DNA of 10,472 bases from JBJYKD01 sp049310025 (lineage in GTDB: Bacteria > Bacillota > Thermosediminibacteria > Thermosediminibacterales > Tepidanaerobacteraceae). The stretch covers positions 1-10,472 of the forward strand of contig NZ_JBJYKD010000053.1 in assembly GCF_049310025.1 (NCBI RefSeq), given 5' to 3'. Below the pieces are notes generated by a model. The model saw nothing but the letters and a program-made list of their open reading frames with translations. It was not told the DNA's origin and made no database searches. Below, piece by piece: positions 5,617 through 10,472 of the stretch; within the stretch, counting starts at the first letter, position 1, and every line of letters starts with the position of its first letter. The translations under genes and the position numbers were made by a program.

Positions 5617-6018
5617 ATTACAAATAAACGGTTATTTATTGGATACTGATTTCTTAATTGACCTGAGTAGAGGAAAGAATAACATTTATAAAAAAAGAGC
5701 TTCAAATTTGATGAGACAAATAAACGAACAGATCTTTTCGTTTCCGATGTGACATTGATTGAGTTTTTACCAGGAATAGCCGAAGAAAAACAGCAATATG
5801 CCATAAGCATTTTAATAGACCTTTATATTTATATTTCTCCTTCTTATAAAGATGCCAGTCTCGCGGGTAAACTCCGCCAGGAATTTTTTAAGAAAGGTAT
5901 CTCGTTATCTGTTTCAGATGTCTTGAATGCTTCCATAGCTATAAATCGCAATCTATGTATTGTCACAAGAAACGTAAAACATTACCCTTTTGAAGATATT
6001 AAATTATTATGCTGGTAA
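5609..6018 (+). pseudogene. vapC: PIN-domain (VapC-type) toxin, frame broken at an A7 run
   Basis: The gene starts at ATG 5609, with GGGAG 6 nt upstream and overlapping the antitoxin stop. The first frame gives LLDTDFLIDLSRGKNNIYKK, which includes the first catalytic aspartate of PIN RNases, but ends at a TGA at 5752. The rest of the domain is in the -1 frame: DLFVSDVTLIEFLPGIA, then SLSVSDVLNASIAINRN and IVTRNVKHY, ending at 6018. These carry the remaining acidic residues. Adding one A to the A7 run at 5690-5696 joins the frames without a stop and gives a 136-residue protein, the normal VapC length. VapC toxins cut tRNA or rRNA. The break may be a loss-of-function mutation, slippage, or a base-calling error; the otherwise well-kept sequence suggests it is recent. 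Confidence 0.75.
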
Positions 6019-6246
6019 TATATATTATATGAGTTCAGGAGTATTCTTAAATTTGTTCATTCGTCACTTATTTAGAGATAAAACGATAAAATGCCCGCAA
6101 CCATTATAATATTCGCATAAAAAGAGATGAACTTAAACAAAATAAAATTTAAACTAATCACCCATGTTTAACAGAACAAAAATGCATTTGTCGCAGATGA
6201 TTTTTATTAGTTATAGAGCAGCTTAAGCTAAGGTTATAATGATCCG
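6019..6246. other. Intergenic stretch, nothing supported
   Basis: There is no convincing reading frame or terminator between the toxin gene and repeat copy 4. AGCTTAAGCT at about 6222-6231 is a short palindrome of unknown meaning. Confidence 0.4.
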
Positions 6247-6530
6247 ATTGGGAGGCAATTTTGCAAAAGGATAAAGGATTAAGTGTCTATAAAGAACAGC
6301 AAAGGGATAAGTGCAAAGCCTTGAAAAAACAAGGTTTACGCCACTTATCCCTTTTTCTTTTTATCCTTGACCCTATCACTTTGGAACACCTTTTTTCATA
6401 CAAATTTAAGCAGCATTTGGGAAATTATAGGAGGAATAATACTGCCTTACGGAAAATCTTTATTGCCTCCCAGAAAATCCTTAATTTAATGCGGGGTGGA
6501 GGGGAGGGAAAGGGTTTTTTTAAATTAACA
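6247..6530. repeat. Structured dispersed repeat, copy 4 (5' truncated)
   Basis: This copy lacks the first 40 or so bases of the others, including the left arm of the outer stem, and begins near TTGGGAGG. The core hairpin AAGGGATAAGTG (6302-6313) with CACTTATCCCTT (6342-6353) is kept. The upper stem is now a perfect CCTTG (6319-6323) with CAAGG (6330-6334) around A6. It ends with GGGTTTTTTTAAATTAACA, one T shorter than its siblings. A 102-codon frame (6261-6569) starting with TTG runs through it. Compared with copy 2 nearly every codon difference changes the amino acid, so it is not called as a gene. Confidence 0.8.
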
Positions 6531-6625
6531 GTTCCGGACAAATTCTATCAAAAATGGCAGAGGAACTAAAAAATCAGATAAAGGCATGACGAATAAAAAT
6601 ATAAATTATTTTTTATAAAAGAATA

Positions 6626-6654
6626 TTTACTTTCGAATGAAACTATAATATAAT
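6626..6654 (+). promoter_or_regulatory. Probable promoter of the DeoR-PTS locus
   Basis: TTTACT (6626-6631) and a perfect TATAAT (6649-6654) are spaced by 17 bp and lie about 60 bp before the DeoR-family gene. A second TATAAT overlaps at 6644-6649 but has a 12-bp spacing to the same -35. No clear DeoR operator is recognised, though autoregulation is common for this family. Confidence 0.55.
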
Positions 6655-6717
6655 ATAAATGAAAATATAAGAAAATATAATTAAATTTAAATTTATTATA
6701 AAAAGGACATGTTGGAT

Positions 6718-7461
6718 ATGAACAATCGTCAATTAGAAATAATGAAAATAATTTCAACGGAGTCAAAAATTAATGTAAATGAGCTTGCCAAGAGATTTAA
6801 CGTTTCCCAGGTTACCATCCGACAGGACTTGCGGGCACTTGACAAACAGGGGATGTTAAAAAGAGTCCATGGCGGTGCAGTGGCTATAACTGATGACCGC
6901 ATATCCAATCGTATGTGTTTAAATTACAAGGTGAAGAAAAAAATTGCCCGGGAAGCTTCGAAAATGGTGCAGGATGGGGAAACTGTCATGATCGAATCAG
7001 GTTCTACGGCTGCTATCCTTGCTAGAGAACTGGCCAGCAAAAAAGAAGTAACTATTGTTACAAATTCCCTTTTTATCGCAAACTATGTAAAAGAATTAAA
7101 CAACATTAATGTAATTTTACTGGGAGGTATATTGCAGAAGGGCGCAGAAGTTACGGTTGGACCATTGATAAGGAGTTCCCTGGATAATATTTATGTCGAT
7201 AAGTTTTTTATAGGCGTGGATGGATTTACCGAAGAAACCGGTTTTACTTCCATAGATTTAATGAGGGCTGAAACTGTTCGATGTATGGCTGAGAAGGCAA
7301 AAAATGTAATAGTAATAACGGATTCCACAAAGTTCGGAGTCAGAGGCGTTACGCACCTTTTGAATGCTGAAGATGTCAGCATGGTTATAACAGACTCGGA
7401 AATTGATAAGAATTACGAGGATGTGTTGATTAAAAAGAATATAAAATTAATTAAAGTATGA
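6718..7461 (+). CDS. DeoR-family sugar-phosphate-responsive transcriptional repressor
   Basis: This 247-residue protein has the DeoR layout. An N-terminal winged helix (about residues 3-55: NVNELAKRFNVSQVTIRQDL, then LKRVHGGAV) binds DNA. A C-terminal DeoRC domain of the isomerase-like fold follows, with SGSTAAILARELA, VTNSLFIA, LLGGILQKGAEVTVGP, DKFFIGVDGFTEETGFTSID and VIVITDSTKFG. In characterised members this domain binds a phosphorylated sugar intermediate and releases the repressor. The ATG at 6718 is preferred over the in-frame ATG at 6709 because AAAAGGA (6701-6707) is only 1 nt from the latter and 10 nt from the former. The gene stands first in front of PTS and activase genes on the same strand, so it probably controls them. 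The frame is intact. Confidence 0.88.
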   Translation: MNNRQLEIMKIISTESKINVNELAKRFNVSQVTIRQDLRALDKQGMLKRVHGGAVAITDDRISNRMCLNYKVKKKIAREASKMVQDGETVMIESGSTAAILARELASKKEVTIVTNSLFIANYVKELNNINVILLGGILQKGAEVTVGPLIRSSLDNIYVDKFFIGVDGFTEETGFTSIDLMRAETVRCMAEKAKNVIVITDSTKFGVRGVTHLLNAEDVSMVITDSEIDKNYEDVLIKKNIKLIKV

Positions 7462-7579
7462 CAGATTTGATTTTTTATCAAAATCTAAACGATAGATTGG
7501 AGGAGATGATGGAATGTTATAAAAAGTGAAGAAATAACTTTATCATTAAAAATAAAACGGAAACAAGGAGGTTAGTATT
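7462..7579 (+). promoter_or_regulatory. Leader region between the regulator and EIIC, with hairpin
   Basis: AGATTTGAT (7463-7471) pairs with ATCAAAATCT (7477-7486) with one bulged base, an AT-rich hairpin that could be an operator or weak terminator. A strong GGAGGAG (7499-7505) is followed by ATGATG and a TGA after seven codons, and by ATG-TTA-TAA at the better spacing. This is a translation signal without a gene: perhaps a decayed start or a leader peptide. The true EIIC ribosome site is AAGGAGG (7565-7571). Confidence 0.35.
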
Positions 7580-8038
7580 GTGTCGGGTTTTATGGACAAT
7601 TTTGCAAAATTTTTGGAAGAAAGAGTACTGCCGCCCCTCATGAAACTTGCAGAACAGCGACATTTTGCAGCTATCAGGCAAGGAATCCAGAGGATCATAC
7701 CATTGATCATAGTCGGCTCTGTACCTCTGATTATAGCATATCCCCCTGTTCATTCATGGAGTGCTGCTGTAGAACCATATCGCAATATTTTGCTTGTGCC
7801 GTTTTCGATGACTTTTGGCCTGATGTCTCTCTTTGTGGCATTTGGAGTAGCATCGGCCTTAGCGTCATCGTACGATCTTGATTCTACAGCAGCGGGGATA
7901 ACTTCAATGCTGGGATTTTTGCTGGCGGCGGCCCCCATGGTAAAAAACGCTATTCCCGCCGATTACCTAGGGGGTACCGGTCTTTTTACTGCCATAATAG
8001 TGGCTATATGTACGGCGGAATTAAATGCGATTATTTAA
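7580..8038 (+). CDS. PTS EIIC, lactose/cellobiose family, N-terminal part (frame ends early)
   Basis: These 152 residues form the first part of a membrane permease. Typical family landmarks are RHFAAIRQGIQRIIPLIIVG (starting near residue 27, an amphipathic segment leading into the first membrane helix), then hydrophobic helices around 65-85, 102-122 and 133-148. Start GTG 7580 has AAGGAGG 8 nt upstream. The frame ends at TAA 8036-8038 after ICTAELNAII, just where the family continues with a charged RLFKKSGFTIKMP segment. That segment is present in the +1 frame. Removing one A from the AAA at 8023-8025 would fuse both parts into a protein of about 420 residues, the usual EIIC length. On its own this part is unlikely to transport. 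Confidence 0.75.
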   Translation: MSGFMDNFAKFLEERVLPPLMKLAEQRHFAAIRQGIQRIIPLIIVGSVPLIIAYPPVHSWSAAVEPYRNILLVPFSMTFGLMSLFVAFGVASALASSYDLDSTAAGITSMLGFLLAAAPMVKNAIPADYLGGTGLFTAIIVAICTAELNAII

Positions 8039-8837
8039 AAAATCTGGTTTCACCATAAAAATGCCTGCAGGTGTTCCACCGGCTATAATGGCATCCTTTG
8101 AATCTATAACGACAGTAGGAGTTATAGTCCTTGTAATATGGTTAATCAGAACAGTTGGAAACCTCAATGTTCCAGAAATTATCATGTCGGCATTCAAACC
8201 ACTGGTGGTTGTGGCCGATACTTTACCGGCCATATTGCTGGCGCAGGTGTTGCACCAGGCTCTATGGGCAGTCGGAATTCACGGCACCTCAGTGGTAGTA
8301 TGGGGTGTTATGGCGCCTTTCCTCACACAGAATCTTGCTGCTAATGCCCAGGCCGCCATGGCAGGCCAGCCCATTCCGTTTTTCTGGACAGAACCCATGC
8401 AGATGAGTTATGCACATATGGGCGGTTCGGGAGCGACTTTACCTCTTATATTCTTCTATTTGAGATCAAAATCTGCTCACTTAAAACAGGTGGGAAGAGT
8501 TGCGCTCATACCCGGCATTTTCAACATCAATGAACCCATAACCTTTGGTACACCCATAATACTCAATCCCATTATGCTCATTCCGTGGTTCTTAAGCCAA
8601 CCGATTATCATGACTATAGTATATATATCGGCAAAATTAAATCTTGTTACAAAAGCGTATATATTGCCACCGTGGACTACTCCCGTTCCCATCTATCAGT
8701 ATATCATGACAGGCGGTGACTTCAGGTCTGTCATACTGGCGGTTATAGTTTTCTGTGTAAGTGCGGCACTTTATTATCCTTTCTTTAAGATATGGGAAAA
8801 ACATCTTATAGAAGAAGAATCTGGCGCTGCCAGGTAA
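8025..8837 (+). CDS. PTS EIIC, lactose/cellobiose family, C-terminal part
   Basis: These 270 residues carry the rest of the permease, including the substrate-binding parts: MPAGVPPAI, WAVGIHGTSVV (H86), GGSGATLPLIFFYL, IPGIFNINEPITFGTPI (E170 in the NEP motif), and the late segment PPWTTPVPIYQYIMTGGDFR. In structurally known ChbC-type EIIC proteins the equivalent histidine and glutamate touch the sugar. The protein would sit in the cytoplasmic membrane and pass the substrate to phosphorylated EIIB. It overlaps the preceding frame by 14 nt. Its ATG at 8025 has GGCGGA 5 nt upstream, so coupled translation of a split EIIC is conceivable, but a one-base insertion or sequencing error is simpler. 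The sequence is well conserved throughout, which argues against old decay. Confidence 0.8.
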   Translation: MRLFKKSGFTIKMPAGVPPAIMASFESITTVGVIVLVIWLIRTVGNLNVPEIIMSAFKPLVVVADTLPAILLAQVLHQALWAVGIHGTSVVVWGVMAPFLTQNLAANAQAAMAGQPIPFFWTEPMQMSYAHMGGSGATLPLIFFYLRSKSAHLKQVGRVALIPGIFNINEPITFGTPIILNPIMLIPWFLSQPIIMTIVYISAKLNLVTKAYILPPWTTPVPIYQYIMTGGDFRSVILAVIVFCVSAALYYPFFKIWEKHLIEEESGAAR

Positions 8838-8927
8838 TATACTTAATTATATTAATTATTCATATTAATTTTACAGGGGTCGGCGTTATACGTCAAGCCC
8901 TGTTTAAACGAAAAAGGAGGCAGGGCA

Positions 8928-9251
8928 ATGGACTTAGAGCAGATAGCATTTCAAATCATAGCAAATTCCGGAGAGGCGAGATCGAAAATTTCCGAGGCTA
9001 TGGATGCATGTGAGGATGGTCAGTTGGACAGAGCAGAGAAATTAATAGAAGAGGCAGAGAAGAGTCTTCTGGTAGCTCATGATATCCATATGAAAGTATG
9101 TCAAAAAGAGGCTAGCGGCGAATCCATTCAACCTACCCTTCTACTGATACACGGGATGGACCTTATGCTGGTGACTGAATCTGAAAGAGATATGGCCAAA
9201 AGAATGGTGAGAATAGCCAAAAAACTCATTGCCAATAGGGAGGTTTTTTAA
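8928..9251 (+). CDS. PTS EIIA, lactose/cellobiose family
   Basis: This 107-residue cytosolic all-helical protein belongs to the PTS_IIA lac family, trimeric in characterised members. It takes phosphate from HPr on the active histidine, H75 in LLLIHGMD, and passes it to EIIB. D78, the metal-binding aspartate at the trimer axis of the family, is kept. The second histidine commonly found in the motif (HAQDH) is leucine here. The N-terminal DLEQIAFQIIANSGEARSKI and AEKSLLVAHDIHMK also match. AAGGAGG (8914-8920) lies 7 nt before ATG 8928. The 90-nt gap after EIIC contains a weak ACAGGG/CCCTGT inverted repeat and may hold a processing or attenuation site. The next gene starts directly after its stop codon. 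Confidence 0.88.
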   Translation: MDLEQIAFQIIANSGEARSKISEAMDACEDGQLDRAEKLIEEAEKSLLVAHDIHMKVCQKEASGESIQPTLLLIHGMDLMLVTESERDMAKRMVRIAKKLIANREVF

Positions 9252-9578
9252 ATGTCAGACAAAACCTTAAATATTCTGTTAATATGTGTAAATGCAATGT
9301 CATCAGGGTTTTTAGTAGAAAAAATGAAAAAAGCTGCAAAAGAGAGAGGGCTAGATATAAATATAGAAGCAGTAGCAGGATGGGGCTTTAAGGAAAAGGA
9401 TTTTTCAAAACTCGATCTTGTGATGCTCAGTCCTCAAGTAAGACATTATAAAAAAGATGTAGATAATGTGGCTTCAAAATTCAATGTGCCCGTGGCAACC
9501 ATAGATTTTCAAACTTATGGCCTGGTAGATGGAAATAAATGCCTGGATATCGCCCTTAAAACACTTGGAGTGCAATAA
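9252..9578 (+). CDS. PTS EIIB, lactose/cellobiose family
   Basis: This 108-residue protein has the IIB lac/cellobiose fold: a first strand LNILLIC with the phosphorylated cysteine C12, followed by a loop and helix (VNAMSSGFLVEKMKKAA), then EAVAGWGFKEKDF, LDLVMLSPQVRHYKKDV, VPVATIDFQTYGLVDGNKCL. The loop differs from the common CAAGMSTSLL, having V, N and A after the cysteine, but MSS is kept. It receives phosphate from EIIA and donates it to the substrate as EIIC brings it in. The start ATG follows the EIIA stop without a gap, and GGGAGG (9237-9242 region) lies within the end of the EIIA gene, so the two are co-translated. The gene order EIIC-EIIA-EIIB is consistent with one operon. Confidence 0.87.
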   Translation: MSDKTLNILLICVNAMSSGFLVEKMKKAAKERGLDINIEAVAGWGFKEKDFSKLDLVMLSPQVRHYKKDVDNVASKFNVPVATIDFQTYGLVDGNKCLDIALKTLGVQ

Positions 9579-10385
9579 ATGCGGAAAACAAAAATGAATC
9601 TTGGGACAGTTTGTGAAATAGAAAGGTATGCTCTAAATGATGGCCCGGGCATCAGGACACTGGTCTTTTTAAAAGGTTGCCCCCTGAGATGTAAATGGTG
9701 CAGCAACCCCGAGACCCACAACTATTCCCCCGAACTTTATTATTACGCCCACCGATGTACATTTTGCGGAAAATGCATTGATGTCTGTCCATATCATGCC
9801 ATACGAGCTGATTATTCACGACAGAAAGTTATCACGGACAGAAATATATGTAAAGCATGCGGAAAGTGCACCAAAGTATGCCTTTCTGAAGCTCGCAGTA
9901 TTATAGGAATGGAAATGACAGTAGAACAGGTGATGGAAGAAATAAGAAAAGATTTACCTTTTTATCTAAGGGGAGGAGGGGGTATTACCCTTTCGGGTGG
10001 AGAGGTTTTAAGCCAGCATAAATTTGCATTGGAAATATTGAAGAAATGCAGGAGTGAATTTATCGATACTGCTATTGAAACTTCTGGGTACGCTTCATGG
10101 GAAGTGGTAAAAGAAGTTTTAGACTATACGGATCATGTTCTGATAGACATAAAACACATGGACCCAGGACGTCACATGGAATTGACTGGAGTTGATAACA
10201 GGCTCATTCTCGATAATATAAAAAGAATCGACCGCAGTAAAGTAAATTATGTTATAAGGATTCCATTGATTACGGGGATCAATGACGATGAAACCAATAT
10301 TAAAAATTTAAGCGAGTTTATTAATGAGTTGCGAAATCTAAAAGAAATACATTTGCTACCTTATCATACAGGTAGCGTCAAATAA
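9579..10385 (+). CDS. Glycyl-radical enzyme activase (radical SAM), C-terminus cut short
   Basis: This radical SAM protein would create the glycyl radical on a partner enzyme by cleaving S-adenosylmethionine. The signature C34-PLR-C38-KW-C41 binds the catalytic [4Fe-4S] cluster. An inserted ferredoxin-like domain has two CxxCxxCxxxC sets (C60-C63-C66-C70 and C91-C94-C97-C101), as in activases of non-PFL glycyl radical enzymes. GGGGITLSGGE (132-142) and the late HLLPYH motif are typical. The protein stops after HTGSVK at 268 residues, while relatives run to about 300 and continue with a KYE.LG segment. In the same frame directly after the TAA comes EYENSLKNGNRR, which resembles that continuation, so the stop may be a recent nonsense change. 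It starts right after EIIB. The partner enzyme is not in the window. Confidence 0.88.
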   Translation: MRKTKMNLGTVCEIERYALNDGPGIRTLVFLKGCPLRCKWCSNPETHNYSPELYYYAHRCTFCGKCIDVCPYHAIRADYSRQKVITDRNICKACGKCTKVCLSEARSIIGMEMTVEQVMEEIRKDLPFYLRGGGGITLSGGEVLSQHKFALEILKKCRSEFIDTAIETSGYASWEVVKEVLDYTDHVLIDIKHMDPGRHMELTGVDNRLILDNIKRIDRSKVNYVIRIPLITGINDDETNIKNLSEFINELRNLKEIHLLPYHTGSVK

Positions 10386-10472
10386 GAATATGAGAATTCC
10401 CTAAAAAATGGAAATCGTAGGTAGTAGCTGGCAAATCAATCAGTAATTGTTAAATCAATAACCCAAAGTAAC

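Noticed and set aside
5749..6018. Separate 89-residue protein downstream of the PIN start
   Set aside because: It contains the second half of the PIN domain, and its apparent start is only where the frame opens. It belongs to the broken toxin gene.
6261..6569. 102-codon open frame from TTG in repeat copy 4
   Set aside because: GGGAGG happens to lie upstream, but that run belongs to the repeat, and codon comparison with other copies shows no protein constraint.
8477..8692. Minus-strand frames under the EIIC and DeoR genes
   Set aside because: They are shadows of strongly conserved plus-strand genes, with no ribosome sites or recognisable peptides.

Overview
The window looks like chromosomal DNA of a low-GC anaerobic Firmicute, probably a clostridial lineage. 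The basis is the AT-rich base use, strong GGAGG-type ribosome binding sites, a SigZ-type ECF sigma factor, a lactose/cellobiose-family PTS, and an oxygen-sensitive glycyl-radical-enzyme activase. The species cannot be named from the sequence.

Positions 1-3950 are an accessory, decaying stretch. It starts with the 5' part of an IS3-type transposase on the minus strand, followed by a broken chromosomal gene remnant. Two near-tandem copies of a roughly 340-bp non-coding structured repeat come next, then a Fic/Doc toxin-antitoxin pair (1596-2149), and a third repeat copy. After that lie a truncated transposase start, a small membrane-anchored protein of unknown function, and remnants of a VanZ-like and a DUF1905/YdeI-like gene.

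Positions 3985-6018 hold a sigZ-like sigma factor gene followed by a cysteine-rich DUF2703 protein, then a ribbon-helix-helix antitoxin and a PIN-domain (VapC-type) toxin whose frame is broken at an A7 run. A fourth copy of the structured repeat follows (about 6247-6530).

Positions 6626-10385 look like one catabolic locus: a promoter, a DeoR-family regulator, PTS EIIC (split by a one-base frame change), EIIA, EIIB, and a glycyl-radical-enzyme activase that ends early. The expected logic is that a sugar or polyol is imported and phosphorylated by the PTS, then cleaved or dehydrated by a glycyl radical enzyme. That enzyme would lie beyond the right edge. DeoR would respond to a phosphorylated intermediate.

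The strongest unexplained signal is the four-copy repeat. It folds into a 12-13 bp hairpin nested inside an outer stem, and copies differ by paired changes that keep the hairpin. The open frames running through three copies carry almost only non-synonymous differences, so they are probably not genes. Several genes carry single-base frame breaks. These could be genuine decay, slippage switching, or consensus errors in the assembly, and raw reads would decide.
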